From: DATGQT01 sp033720695
GTDB lineage: Bacteria > Bacteroidota > Rhodothermia > Rhodothermales > Rubricoccaceae
DNA: 20,814 nucleotides
Assembly (NCBI GenBank): GCA_033720695.1
Contig: JAWWCA010000033.1
Coordinates: forward strand, 1 to 20,814
Reading direction: 5' to 3'
Positions 1-7,809 of the stretch are shown in pieces. Every line of letters begins with the position of its first letter. Positions within the stretch are counted from its first letter, which is position 1. The position numbers were made by a program, and so were the translations under genes. The notes beneath the pieces were generated by a model, which worked only from the letters and a program-made list of their open reading frames with translations, was not told where the DNA came from and ran no database searches.

Positions 1-464
1 CGCAGCGGCGTGAGGACCTCCCCGCGGCCCGTGGCGAGCGCGGGCCCATCGCCGAGGAAGAACGGGACGTCGGACCCGAGGCCGGCGGCGAGGCCGTGCA
101 GGGCGTCGGCGGGGACGTCGAGGCCCCAGAGGCGCGCGAGCAGGCGGAGGGTGTGGGCGGCGTCGGAGGAGCCGCTGCCGAGGCCGGCGCCGTAGGGCAC
201 GCGCTTCGCCAGGTGGAGCGCCGCGGCCGGCGCGACCCCGGCCCAGCCTGCGAGCGCCCGCGCCGCCCGGACGACGAGGTTGCCGTCGTCGGTGGGGAGG
301 GCGGGGTCGGAGCAGGTGAAGCGGAGGCCCGGAGCCGGCCTCGCCGTCAGGCCGTCGGCCCAGCCGATGGGGACGAGGACGGTCTCGACGTCGTGGAAGC
401 CGTCGGCCCGGCGCCGGAGCACGTGGAGGCCGAGGTTGATCTTGGCGGGGGCGTCGGCGTGCAC
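1..464 (-). CDS. ispE: 4-diphosphocytidyl-2-C-methyl-D-erythritol kinase (IspE), N-terminal part, runs off the window
   Basis: IspE is the cytoplasmic GHMP-family kinase that phosphorylates CDP-methylerythritol in the MEP isoprenoid pathway. About 154 codons are visible on the minus strand and the C-terminus lies outside the window. Near the N-terminus the frame reads PAKINLGLHVLRRRADGFHD, with the conserved catalytic-site lysine. It then has the glycine-rich ATP loop VPYGAGLGSGSSDAAH (about residues 90-105) and GLGSDVPFFLGDGPA (about 131-145), which holds the catalytic aspartate; these are the three family hallmarks in order. No ATG lies in frame close upstream, so I chose the GTG at 464, which puts the PAKINL motif at the usual distance from the start. 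The frame stays open further upstream, so the start is uncertain. No Shine-Dalgarno sequence is visible. The gene is divergent from the polysaccharide export gene at 595. Confidence 0.93.
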   Translation of the reverse strand, partial: MHADAPAKINLGLHVLRRRADGFHDVETVLVPIGWADGLTARPAPGLRFTCSDPALPTDDGNLVVRAARALAGWAGVAPAAALHLAKRVPYGAGLGSGSSDAAHTLRLLARLWGLDVPADALHGLAAGLGSDVPFFLGDGPALATGRGEVLTPL

Positions 465-534
465 GGAGAGGAGCCCGGAGGGGCGGCGCCCCGGGAAATG
501 CTCGGGAATGCCGCACAGGGGACCGCCCTCGGCG

Positions 535-565
535 TTGGGGACCCCGAAGGGCGGCCGTAGCTTGC
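535..565 (+). promoter_or_regulatory. Bacteroidota-type promoter for the SLBB export gene
   Basis: TTG at 535-537, 20 bases, then TAGCTTGC at 558-565. This fits the Bacteroidota housekeeping sigma pattern (TTG near -33, TAnnTTTG near -7), although the -7 box is imperfect. Transcription would begin near 571, giving a leader of about 25 bases before the ATG at 595. The same spacing recurs in front of other genes in this window. Confidence 0.5.
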
Positions 566-594
566 GCGCCCAATTTCCACCCCGACCGACCCGG

Positions 595-2445
595 ATGTCC
601 ACTCCCGTGCGCACGGCCCTCGGACCCCGCCTCCACGCCGCCCTCCTGCTCACCCTCGTCGCCGCGCTCGCCCCGCCTGCCGCGGCGCAGGGCCTCGACC
701 TCCAGGAGGCGCTCCGGGCCGGCGCGGGCGCGCGCCTCGGCACCGAGACCGCCTTCGGCACCGAGACGGCCCCGCTCGAAGGCGCCCTCGACCCCGCGCT
801 CTACCTCGTCGGCCCCGGCGATGCCTTCGCCATCTCGACCGGCGGCCAGCTCCCGGTGCAGTACCGCTCGGTCGTCTCCGCCGAGGGCATCCTCCTCCTC
901 CCCGACGTGGGGAGCTTCGAGGTGGCCGACCGGCCCCTCGCCGACGTGAAGCGCGAGGTGGGGGCGGCGCTGGCGCGGACGTACCGCAACGTCGGGACGA
1001 GCGTGGCGCTGGCCGAGCCGCGGCGGTTCTACGTCCACGTCTCGGGCGCCGTGCTCGACCCCGGCCGCGTCCTCGTCCCGCCCGTCCCGCGCGTCGAGGA
1101 CGCCCTCCTCCTCGCGATGGGCGGCGTCCCCCCGCGGCAGCTCCTCGAGAGCGGGCCGCCCCGGCAGGCCCTGGCTGTGCGCGCGCTCCAGGCCACGGCC
1201 CCGTCGGACCTCTCGCCCGGCGCGATCTCGTCCCGCGCCGACCTCCTCGCCTCGGACTACGAGCCGGCCTTCCGGAACATCCGCGTCGAGCGCCGCGACG
1301 GCGAGGTCCTCCTCGTCGATCTCCTCCGCTACTACGCCACCGGCAACCCCGCGTCGAACCCGTACCTGCACGACGGCGACGCCGTCCACGTCCCCTTCTT
1401 CTCACCCGACGCGGAGGGGGTGTGGGTGGACGGGGCCGTGGCCGAGCCCGGCGTCTACGACGCCCGCCCCGACGACACCGCGCGCGACCTCCTCGTCGGC
1501 GCCCGCGGCGCCTCCGCCGACGACGTCAGCGCTGTCCGCCTCGTCCGTGCGGCGACAGCCGAGGCCGTCGTGCTCGGCCCGGCCGACCTCGCCGCGACGC
1601 CCGTCGGCGCGGGCGACCGCCTCTACGTCCTCGACGAGACGTCGCTCCTGGGCACGGCCGAGGCCGTCGGCGCCGTCCGCTTCCCGGCGGCCTACCGCGT
1701 CGTCGAGGGGCAGACCACGCTCCGCGACCTCATCGAGGCCGCCGGCGGGTTCGAGGATGACGCGCTCGTGCGTGGGGCCTACCTCGAGCGCCGCGCCCCC
1801 TCCACCCCGGGCGAGCGGCGCCTCGACGTCGCCGCGCTCGTGGCCGACCCGACCGTGGAGGAGGAGCTGCGGCAGGCGGCCCTCGCCGCCGCCGCCTACG
1901 ACCGCGCCCGCCTCTCGCCGCTGGACTTCCTCGACCGGCAGTACCTCGCCCGCGAGGCCGTCGCGTACCAGCGGGTCTCGGTGAACGTGGAGGCCGCGCT
2001 CTCGTCCGGCGCCGAGGCCGTCGCCCTCCGCGACGGCGACCGCCTCGTGGTCCCCTACGACATCGGCGCCGTGTCCGTGATCGGGCAGGTGGTCCAGGGC
2101 GGCTACGTGCCGTACGTGGCGGGACGCACCGTCGAGGAGTACATCGCCGCGGCGGGGGGGCGTGGCCCCGGCGCCACCGACGTCTACGTGGTCGACGCCG
2201 CGACCGGCGCCTACCGGCCCGCCGCCGAGGCCGGCCCCCTCCGCTCCGGCGACCTCATCTTCGTCAACCGCACCCCCGTGGCCGACGACCTCGTGACGCA
2301 GCAGCTCGTGATCCAGGAGCGGCAGCTCCAGGTGCAGGAGCGGCGGGAGCGCAACGAGGCCACCTTCCGCCTCCTCACGGCCATCGCGCAGTCGCTCAGC
2401 GCCACGGCCGCCGTGATCTCCGTGATCATCCTCGCGAGCCGCTAG
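595..2445 (+). CDS. Wza-like polysaccharide export protein with SLBB domains
   Basis: This is a probable outer-membrane export channel subunit for exopolysaccharide, 616 residues long. Residues 1-31 look like a Sec signal peptide ending AAAQ. There is no lipobox cysteine, unlike classical Wza. A Poly_export domain starts around residue 70 (YLVGPGDAFAIS, then LLLPDVGSFEVADRPL). SLBB-type beta-grasp segments follow near residues 155-180 (FYVHVSGAVLDPGRV), 276-300 (VWVDGAVAEPGVYDARPDD), 360-390 (RVVEGQTTLRDLIEAAGGF) and 493-560 (VSVIGQVVQGGYVPYVAGR). The tail is a Gln/Glu/Arg-rich helix (VIQERQLQVQERRERNE) followed by a hydrophobic C-terminal helix, which could play the role of Wza's membrane-spanning C-terminal helix (inference). 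I chose the ATG at 595 because it gives a signal peptide directly; the frame stays open upstream to 280 but that stretch overlaps ispE. No Shine-Dalgarno sequence is visible. It heads the exopolysaccharide locus. Confidence 0.88.
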   Translation: MSTPVRTALGPRLHAALLLTLVAALAPPAAAQGLDLQEALRAGAGARLGTETAFGTETAPLEGALDPALYLVGPGDAFAISTGGQLPVQYRSVVSAEGILLLPDVGSFEVADRPLADVKREVGAALARTYRNVGTSVALAEPRRFYVHVSGAVLDPGRVLVPPVPRVEDALLLAMGGVPPRQLLESGPPRQALAVRALQATAPSDLSPGAISSRADLLASDYEPAFRNIRVERRDGEVLLVDLLRYYATGNPASNPYLHDGDAVHVPFFSPDAEGVWVDGAVAEPGVYDARPDDTARDLLVGARGASADDVSAVRLVRAATAEAVVLGPADLAATPVGAGDRLYVLDETSLLGTAEAVGAVRFPAAYRVVEGQTTLRDLIEAAGGFEDDALVRGAYLERRAPSTPGERRLDVAALVADPTVEEELRQAALAAAAYDRARLSPLDFLDRQYLAREAVAYQRVSVNVEAALSSGAEAVALRDGDRLVVPYDIGAVSVIGQVVQGGYVPYVAGRTVEEYIAAAGGRGPGATDVYVVDAATGAYRPAAEAGPLRSGDLIFVNRTPVADDLVTQQLVIQERQLQVQERRERNEATFRLLTAIAQSLSATAAVISVIILASR

Positions 2446-2459
2446 CCTCCTCAACCGCA

Positions 2460-2477
2460 GGGGCCCGTACCGGCCCC
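2460..2477 (+). terminator. Short GC hairpin after the SLBB export gene
   Basis: GGGGCC at 2460-2465 and GGCCCC at 2472-2477 form a perfect 6-bp stem with a 6-base loop, 14 bases after the stop codon. There is no T tract, so the terminator role is inferred from position only. Confidence 0.3.
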
Positions 2478-2534
2478 CGTGGGCCACGCCCGGCGGCAGC
2501 GGTGGGTCTTTCGACGATCTTCGCGCACGGCGCG

Positions 2535-2572
2535 GCCCCCACGTTCTGGCCCAGATCCGGGGCTGTGGGGGC
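2535..2572. repeat. Inverted repeat in the leader/terminator region before wzz
   Basis: GCCCCCAC at 2535-2542 pairs perfectly with GTGGGGGC at 2565-2572. An inner GCCC/GGGC stem (2549-2552 with 2560-2563) sits inside. It lies upstream of the proposed promoter at 2623, so it could end read-through from the export gene or bind a regulator. There is no T tract. Confidence 0.4.
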
Positions 2573-2622
2573 TCTGGCTCGCGCGGCGGGGGCGTCTCGT
2601 GGTCGGGGCACCGGCGCGGGCG

Positions 2623-2653
2623 TTGCCCCACCCGAGCACCCCCCTTAACTTCG
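2623..2653 (+). promoter_or_regulatory. Bacteroidota-type promoter for the wzz-wzy-wzx operon
   Basis: TTG at 2623-2625, exactly 20 bases, then TAACTTCG at 2646-2653. The predicted start near 2660 leaves a leader of about 100 bases before the ATG at 2759. An own promoter fits the 313-base gap that separates this operon from the export gene. Confidence 0.55.
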
Positions 2654-2744
2654 GCCGCCCGGATCCGCTACCCGGTGCCCGTGCGCGCGGTCTAACCTCC
2701 CACTACCGCCGCCCTCGGGCCCCGAGCTTCGCCCCCCGTACCGC

Positions 2745-2750
2745 AGGAGA
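2745..2750 (+). promoter_or_regulatory. Shine-Dalgarno sequence of the wzz-like gene
   Basis: AGGAGA lies 8 bases before the ATG at 2759. It is unusual here because most genes in this window have no recognisable Shine-Dalgarno sequence. It fixes the start of this gene. Confidence 0.7.
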
Positions 2751-2758
2751 GAACCTGT

Positions 2759-4012
2759 ATGAGGAAGGAACACGCCCTGGAAGAAGACACCAACGGCGCC
2801 GCGACGCACCGCGGCGACGCGTCCTTCGAGGGGGAACCGACGGGCCCGGAGGACGCGCCCGCGGACCGGCCGCCGGAGGCGTCGTCGCTGCTCTGGCCCG
2901 TCGCGCGGACGCTCTACCGCTCGCGCAGGCTCATCCTCGGCGCGACCTTCGTCGTGGCCGTGCTCGCCGTCATCATCAGCCTGCTCCTCCCGAAGTGGTA
3001 CGCCGGCACGGCCCGCGTCCTCCTCCCCGAGAGCGGCGGCGGCGGCATCGGGGCCCTCATCGGCGACCTCTCCCCCATCGGCGCCTCCCTCTTCGGCGGC
3101 GGCGCGGGCGACTACAACCGCTACCTCGCCCTGCTCACCAGCCGTTCGCTGCTGGAGGAGACCGTCGAGCGGTTCGACCTCATCGCCGTCTACGACCTCG
3201 GCGACGCCGAGGCCCCGACGGAGGAGGCCGTCGAGCAGCTCGCCGGCAACGTGGAGTTCGAGGTGGACCTCCAGTACGAGTTCCTCGAGATCACCGCGTT
3301 CGACCGGGACCGGGAGCGCGCGGCGGCCCTCACCAACTTCCTCGTGTCCGAGCTCAACCGCCGCAGCCAGGCGCTCGCGTCGCAGAACGCTGCGCTCTAC
3401 CGCCGCTACGTCGAGGAGCGCTACGCCGAGGCCGAGGCCGAGCTCGACTCGCTCCGCGGCGAGATGCAGGCGTTCCAGGAGACGCACGGGGTCGTGGAGC
3501 TGCCAACGATGACGCAGGCGTTCCTCGAAACGGCGGCAGCCCAGCGGGCGCAGCTGGCCGAGCTCGAGATCCAGTACGAGGCGCTCCGGGCGCAGTACGG
3601 CGAGGACAACCCCCAGGTGCAGGCCGCCCGCGACGCCGTGACGGCCGGCCGCCGCGCCGAGCGCAACCTCCTCGGCGGCGGCGAGGCCATGATGCCGGTG
3701 CCGCTCCGCGACCTCCCCGCCCTCGCCAGCGAGTACGCCCGCCTCTACCAGGCCCTCCTGATCCAGGCCGAGATCCTCGAGACGACCCGCCCGCTCTTGG
3801 AGCAGGCCCGCTTCGAAGAGCAGCGCGAGCGGACGGCCGTGCAGGTCGTGGACCAGGCGGTGCCGCCGTCGCGGAAGGCCAAGCCCAAGCGGAGCGTCCT
3901 CGTCATCGTGACGACGCTCTCGGGCTTCCTCCTCGTGGTGCTCTTCGTGCTCGCGCGGGACTGGCTGTGGCGGAACCGCCGCCGGATCGCGCGCGAGCTC
4001 GAGGCTGGCTGA
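2759..4012 (+). CDS. Wzz-like polysaccharide chain-length determinant protein
   Basis: Inner-membrane polysaccharide co-polymerase that sets chain length in Wzy-dependent synthesis; 417 residues. A hydrophilic acidic N-terminus (1-45) leads to a first membrane segment at about 58-77 (LILGATFVVAVLAVIISLLL). The periplasmic part includes a Wzz-type strand region (YAGTARVLLPES) and a long coiled-coil-prone stretch (about 215-290, rich in Glu, Ala, Arg and Gln). A proline/lysine-rich segment (VPPSRKAKPKRS) precedes the second membrane helix at about 379-400, which is the classic Wzz layout. The protein stops about 17 residues after that helix, so it has no fused tyrosine kinase domain. The start is supported by AGGAGA 8 bases upstream. 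It is first in a tight operon: the next gene begins 4 bases after its stop codon. Confidence 0.87.
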   Translation: MRKEHALEEDTNGAATHRGDASFEGEPTGPEDAPADRPPEASSLLWPVARTLYRSRRLILGATFVVAVLAVIISLLLPKWYAGTARVLLPESGGGGIGALIGDLSPIGASLFGGGAGDYNRYLALLTSRSLLEETVERFDLIAVYDLGDAEAPTEEAVEQLAGNVEFEVDLQYEFLEITAFDRDRERAAALTNFLVSELNRRSQALASQNAALYRRYVEERYAEAEAELDSLRGEMQAFQETHGVVELPTMTQAFLETAAAQRAQLAELEIQYEALRAQYGEDNPQVQAARDAVTAGRRAERNLLGGGEAMMPVPLRDLPALASEYARLYQALLIQAEILETTRPLLEQARFEEQRERTAVQVVDQAVPPSRKAKPKRSVLVIVTTLSGFLLVVLFVLARDWLWRNRRRIARELEAG

Positions 4013-4015
4013 CGG

Positions 4016-5452
4016 ATGGCCGCGCCCGCCGCCCCGACCGTGCCACTGGAGCGCGCCGTGTGGCGATGGGGGCTGGCCCTCCTCGCCCTCGCCCTCGCCG
4101 TCGGACTCGCCCTCGCCTTCGCGCTGATGGCGGTGGCGCAGGCGTACGTGTGGGTCCTGCCCGCGGCCATCGTCGCGGGCGGGGTGGTGTGGGCGCTCTC
4201 GCGCGTGCCGATGGGGCAACTCTGCGGCGTGCTGGCGTTCTACGCCGCCGCCGCCTCGCAGACGGAGGGGATCCAGGTGGAGGAGGTCGTCTTCGCGGCG
4301 TACTACCTCGGCTTCCTCGCCCACTGGTTCGCCGTGCACGTCTGGCTGCGCCGGGAACGCGTCGTGCGGAGCGCGCTCGACGCGGTGTTCGTCCTGCTGC
4401 CCCTCTGGGCCACGGCGTCGCTCGCGATGACGGCGCTCTACGGCGGCCCGTTCGGCGGGGCCCTCAGCGACTGGATCAACTTCTCGATGCTCCTCTTCTT
4501 CTTCCCCGTCCGGGAGGCGGTCGAGCGGTATCGGATCGGGCCGTGGGTGGTCGTGAGCCTCGCGCTCTTCATCGGCGCCGTCGCCGTCGTGCGCAACGTG
4601 TTCATCCTCCAGAGCGCGTTCTCGAACGCGGAGTACGCGTGGGAGATCGCCCGGGGCCGGGCGCCCATGAACGAGCTGCTGATGCTCGTGCCGGCGCTGG
4701 GGTGCCTCACGTTCGCCATGCGCGCGCGGCGGCTCACGCCCTGGGTGCTGTACGCGGCGGGGTTCGGCTTCTTCACGCTCGGCGTGATCCTCACGCAGTG
4801 GCGCTCGGCCTACCTCGACATCGCCGCCGGCATCGGGCTGCTCCTGCTCCTGGGGAGCTGGAGGGAGCGGGGCCGCCTCGCCCTCCTGCTCCTCCTCGGC
4901 GCCGCCGCGGGCGGCCTCCTCGCCTACCTCCTCTTCCGCGACCTCTTCACGCTCCTCTTCCTCGGCATCCTCGACCGCATCCTCAGCATCGGGACCGCCA
5001 CCGAGACCGACATCTCGCTCCTCAACCGGTTCATCGAGTGGGAGCGGGTGTGGGCGCTGATTCGGGCGAACCCCATCGTGGGCTACGGGCTCGGGACCGA
5101 GTTCGGGTTCTACGACGCCATCTTCCGAGGGACGTGGGTGAAGAGCTTCATCCACAACGGCTTCCTGCTCCTCTGGTTCAAGCTCGGCCTCGTCGGGCTC
5201 GGCGCCATCGCGTACGCGTGGGGGCGGGGGACGTGGGAGGCGTTCCGCGCGGCGCGCATGCGCGCGCTGCCCTTCGACGAGCGCACGCTCGGCCTCGCCT
5301 GCGGCGTCGTCCTCCTCTCGCTCATCCCGTCGACGCTGGTCTCGACCACGTTCACGACCTCCGACGCGCAGCTCGTCTTCACGCTGCTCATCGGGGTGGC
5401 CGCCGGCTTGGCCCCCCGCCTGCGCCGGCCCGCCCGGCAGCCCGATGAGTGA
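4016..5452 (+). CDS. O-antigen ligase/polymerase family membrane protein (Wzy-like)
   Basis: Polytopic inner-membrane protein of 478 residues, most of it hydrophobic helices. It most likely polymerises lipid-linked repeat units at the periplasmic face; a ligase role cannot be excluded. The best family signature is in the C-terminal half: LLNRFIEWERVWALIRANPI, then VGYGLGTEFGFYD, a periplasmic loop, and SFIHNGFLLLWFKLGLVGLG. That pattern (R/E-rich loop, GxGxG, HNGxLxxWxKxGLVG) is typical of the Wzy_C/O-antigen ligase superfamily. It sits between wzz-like and wzx-like genes, which favours polymerase. The start codon is 4 bases past the wzz stop, and the last 8 bases (ATGAGTGA) overlap the start of the flippase gene, so translational coupling is likely. 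Confidence 0.85.
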   Translation: MAAPAAPTVPLERAVWRWGLALLALALAVGLALAFALMAVAQAYVWVLPAAIVAGGVVWALSRVPMGQLCGVLAFYAAAASQTEGIQVEEVVFAAYYLGFLAHWFAVHVWLRRERVVRSALDAVFVLLPLWATASLAMTALYGGPFGGALSDWINFSMLLFFFPVREAVERYRIGPWVVVSLALFIGAVAVVRNVFILQSAFSNAEYAWEIARGRAPMNELLMLVPALGCLTFAMRARRLTPWVLYAAGFGFFTLGVILTQWRSAYLDIAAGIGLLLLLGSWRERGRLALLLLLGAAAGGLLAYLLFRDLFTLLFLGILDRILSIGTATETDISLLNRFIEWERVWALIRANPIVGYGLGTEFGFYDAIFRGTWVKSFIHNGFLLLWFKLGLVGLGAIAYAWGRGTWEAFRAARMRALPFDERTLGLACGVVLLSLIPSTLVSTTFTTSDAQLVFTLLIGVAAGLAPRLRRPARQPDE

Positions 5453-6773
5453 GCCCGCGCCGACGAAGCGGGAGGGGCTCCTGAAGAACCTCGCCTGGCT
5501 GACGGTGGGGAACGCGGCGGCGAAGCCGCTCTGGTTCCTCTTCATCACGGCCATCTGCACGCGCGTGCTCGGCGCCGCCGAGTACGGCACGCTCCTCGCC
5601 GCCCTCGCCCTCGTGGGCCTCGTCGTGGGGCTGACGGAGATGGGGACCAACGCCTACGTCACCCGCGAGCTCTCGCGGCAGCCCGGCGCGAGCTCCTCGC
5701 TCTTCACGAACCTGCTCGCGGGGCGCTCGGCGCTCGGCCTCCTCGCCGTCGCGCTCCTCCCGCTCGGCCAGGTGGTCGGGTACGCGACCCACGAGGTCGC
5801 CGCCCTGACGGCGGCGGGGGCGTACACGGTCGCCTTCCGGCTCAACGAGCTCTGCCGCACGCTCTACCGGGCCCGCGAGGTGCTGCGCTACGAGGCGGCC
5901 TCGATCGTCTCGGAGCGCCTGCTGACGGTGGGGGGCGGCCTCGCTGGGCTGCTGACGACGCGGAGCGCAGTGGGGACGCTGCTGGGGATGTCCGCAGGCA
6001 TCCTCGTGGCCCTCCTCGCGAACGTGGCCTGGATCCACGGCCGGCTCAGCCCGGTGCGCCGCGCCGTGCTGAGCCTCCGCACCCTCGGCGACGCCTACCG
6101 CGCGTCGGTCCCGATCGGGCTGGTGTTCCTGTTCATGATGGTGGTGAACGTGGGCGGGATCGTGCTGGTGGAGGCGACGCTGGGGAACGCCGAGGCCGGC
6201 CGCTACGGGGCCGCCTACAAGCTGCTGGAGATGCTCCAGCTCCTCCCCACGATCATCTGCACGCCGCTGCTGCCGCGGCTCTCCTACCTCCAGCTCCACG
6301 GCACGGCGCAGGGCTTCCGGCGCGTCCTCCTCCGCAGCGCCCTCGGCCTCACCGCCGCCACCGTCGCGATTGCCGCGGTCCTCTCCCTGACGGCCCCGGT
6401 CGTCGTGCGGCTCCTCACCGCCGACGCCTCGTTCGAGGGCACGATCGCGATCCTCCGGGTGATGGCGTGGGCCTACCCCTTCATGGCCGTCGGGATGCTG
6501 CTGCTCTACGCCCTGGTGGCGGCCGACCTCCACCGGTACGCCGCGGTCCTGACCGCCGCCGCCGCCGTGCTGAGCACGGGAGGGCTCCTGGCGCTCATCC
6601 CCGTCTACGGCGCCCTCGGCGCCGCCTTCGCCTTCGGCGGCACGCACGCCGTCGTCGTGGTCGGCGCGGCGTGGGGGCTGCGGCACGTGGGCCGGGAGGC
6701 CCCGGACCCGGTGGGGCCGCAGGCGCCGCGGCCCTCTCCCTCGCTCCCCCGCCCGGAGCACGAGGCCGGCTGA
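5445..6773 (+). CDS. Polysaccharide flippase (Wzx-like, MOP superfamily)
   Basis: Polytopic membrane protein of 442 residues with about 12 or more hydrophobic helices. The N-terminus fits the Wzx/RfbX family: LLKNLAWLTVGNAAAKPLWF, then TRVLGAAEYGTLLAALALVG and GTNAYVTRELSR. Such proteins flip undecaprenyl-linked repeat units across the inner membrane. A second characteristic segment, ATLGNAEAGRYGAAYKLLEM, falls after mid-protein as in other MOP flippases. The C-terminal ~25 residues are a charged, proline-rich cytoplasmic tail. The start overlaps the end of the polymerase gene by 8 bases. The stop codon lies inside a hairpin shared with the convergent downstream gene. Confidence 0.87.
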   Translation: MSEPAPTKREGLLKNLAWLTVGNAAAKPLWFLFITAICTRVLGAAEYGTLLAALALVGLVVGLTEMGTNAYVTRELSRQPGASSSLFTNLLAGRSALGLLAVALLPLGQVVGYATHEVAALTAAGAYTVAFRLNELCRTLYRAREVLRYEAASIVSERLLTVGGGLAGLLTTRSAVGTLLGMSAGILVALLANVAWIHGRLSPVRRAVLSLRTLGDAYRASVPIGLVFLFMMVVNVGGIVLVEATLGNAEAGRYGAAYKLLEMLQLLPTIICTPLLPRLSYLQLHGTAQGFRRVLLRSALGLTAATVAIAAVLSLTAPVVVRLLTADASFEGTIAILRVMAWAYPFMAVGMLLLYALVAADLHRYAAVLTAAAAVLSTGGLLALIPVYGALGAAFAFGGTHAVVVVGAAWGLRHVGREAPDPVGPQAPRPSPSLPRPEHEAG

Positions 6774-6792
6774 GCGCCGACCGGCGCCTCAG
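6770..6792. terminator. Hairpin spanning both stop codons of convergent genes
   Basis: CTGA (6770-6773) plus GCGCC (6774-6778) pair with GGCGC (6783-6787) plus TCAG (6789-6792). The loop is GACC and a single C at 6788 is bulged. The two stop codons (plus strand TGA 6771-6773, minus strand TCA 6789-6791) form part of the stem. No T tract follows on either strand, so termination is an inference. Confidence 0.45.
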
Positions 6793-7757
6793 GAGGTCCG
6801 CCGCTTCAGCTTCCCCGTCAGCATCCGGGCCGGCTGCGCCACGGTCGAGGCCGCCCGGCGCATCCGGTAGTGCCACCCGATCTGCTGGCGCAGGCGGCTC
6901 TGCCCCTGGAACGGCTCGCCCCGGTAGAACTGCGGGACGTGTTGCTTCGCGCTCCCCTGCAGATGGAGGGTCTGGAACCGGACGTCGGTGCCCCTCCGGC
7001 GGTTGAAGCCCCACGGCCGCCCCGCGTCGTCCCACGTGATGTCCTTGAGCCCGTTCCGCGTCCGGTACTCCGCGTCGTAGGCGTTCGCCTCGAAGTTGAG
7101 GTTGCGGTCGTGGACGCACCCCTCGTGCACCGTGAGGAGGTTGGCGACGGGGCCCGGGTCCTGGTCCTGCTCGAAGAGGTAGAGCGCCGTCATGTCGCAG
7201 ATGCCGCCGTAGAGGCCCTTCTGGAGGTGGTGCTGCCACTTCTCCTCGTAGCGGGCGAACGCCTCGGGCTCGGTGTAGGAGCGGAGGACGAAGTCGCAGA
7301 ACGCGGCGGCCTGCCCGGCCGTCCAGTACGAGACGTGCGCGGAGGCGAGCCAGTGGTAGGGCGGCTGCTCGACAGGGCGGGCGAGACCGAGCGTCTTCCC
7401 CTCCAGCCGGGAGGCCATCTCGGCCGCCGACGCGTAGAGCATCACGTCGGAGTCGAGGACGAACGCCTCGGCGAGGCCCTCGGCCTCCAGGAACGCCCGG
7501 AGCACGAACCAGCGCTGGAAGCACAGGAGCTCGAAGGCGCGGGCGTTCGTGGACCGGTGGCGGTAGACCCCGGCCACCCGGTCGGCGGCGTCGCGGAAGG
7601 CCGGGCGCGCGGTGTCGACGTGGCGGAGGAACGGGAACCGGTCGTTCTCGGCGTCGCCGAGCAGCACGAGGTCGGCCTCGGGGTCGGCGGCGCGGGCCTG
7701 CCGGAGGGTGAACTCGAGGTAGGCGCTGTAGCCGTTGTGGATGAAGACGAGGGTCAT
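6789..7757 (-). CDS. Putative glycosyltransferase with DSD motif (GT-A-like)
   Basis: A 322-residue cytoplasmic protein with no signal peptide. It starts MTLVFIHNGYSAYLEFTLRQ and has LVLLGDAEND near residue 30-39, as expected for the first strands of a nucleotide-sugar binding fold. At residues 101-106 LDSDVM is a DXD-type metal/UDP-sugar motif on a predicted strand end, followed by a hydrophobic/aromatic middle. Near the C-terminus HLQGSAKQHVPQFYRG resembles the conserved end of several such transferases. I do not recognise a named family, so donor and acceptor are unknown. I chose the ATG at 7757; the frame stays open to an ATG at 7964, but that extension is low-complexity Pro/Gly/Arg and overlaps the divergent gene. 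It is the only gene of the polysaccharide locus on the minus strand. Confidence 0.75.
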   Translation of the reverse strand: MTLVFIHNGYSAYLEFTLRQARAADPEADLVLLGDAENDRFPFLRHVDTARPAFRDAADRVAGVYRHRSTNARAFELLCFQRWFVLRAFLEAEGLAEAFVLDSDVMLYASAAEMASRLEGKTLGLARPVEQPPYHWLASAHVSYWTAGQAAAFCDFVLRSYTEPEAFARYEEKWQHHLQKGLYGGICDMTALYLFEQDQDPGPVANLLTVHEGCVHDRNLNFEANAYDAEYRTRNGLKDITWDDAGRPWGFNRRRGTDVRFQTLHLQGSAKQHVPQFYRGEPFQGQSRLRQQIGWHYRMRRAASTVAQPARMLTGKLKRRTS

Positions 7758-7801
7758 GCCGAGGGCGAGGGGCCGCCGCTGCCGAGGCTGCAAAAACGCG
7801 C

Positions 7802-7809
7802 TGAAGATA
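7802..7809 (-). promoter_or_regulatory. Possible -7 box for the minus-strand glycosyltransferase
   Basis: Reads TATCTTCA on the minus strand, 44 bases upstream of the ATG at 7757. It resembles the -7 boxes elsewhere in the window. No TTG is present at the expected distance, so this is weak. Confidence 0.3.

Larger units (their letters stand above)
2446..2758 (+). other. 313-base non-coding gap between the export gene and the wzz-like gene
   Basis: I see no credible gene here. The gap holds a small hairpin just after the export gene stop (2460-2477), a larger inverted repeat (2535-2572), a promoter (2623-2653), a leader of about 100 bases, and a clear ribosome binding site (2745-2750). The leader includes a short CTCGG/CCGAG stem near 2714-2726. 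No JUMPstart/ops element was recognised. Confidence 0.6.

Noticed and set aside
280..594. N-terminal extension of the SLBB export protein from an ATG at 280
   Set aside because: The extension overlaps ispE, is low complexity and would bury the signal peptide 105 residues inside the protein.
2660..2758. JUMPstart/ops element in the wzz leader
   Set aside because: A GCGCGGTCTAAC stretch looked loosely similar to ops, but the core GGTAG is missing.
2479..5448. Open plus-strand frame of about 990 codons
   Set aside because: Arg/Pro/Gly-rich shadow of the Wzz and Wzy genes in another frame.
2645..5650. Open minus-strand frame of about 1000 codons opposite the wzz-wzy genes
   Set aside because: Composition is almost only Arg, Glu, Gly, Pro, Ala and His with no motifs, typical of an antisense frame in GC-rich DNA. 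The plus strand has clear Wzz and Wzy proteins.
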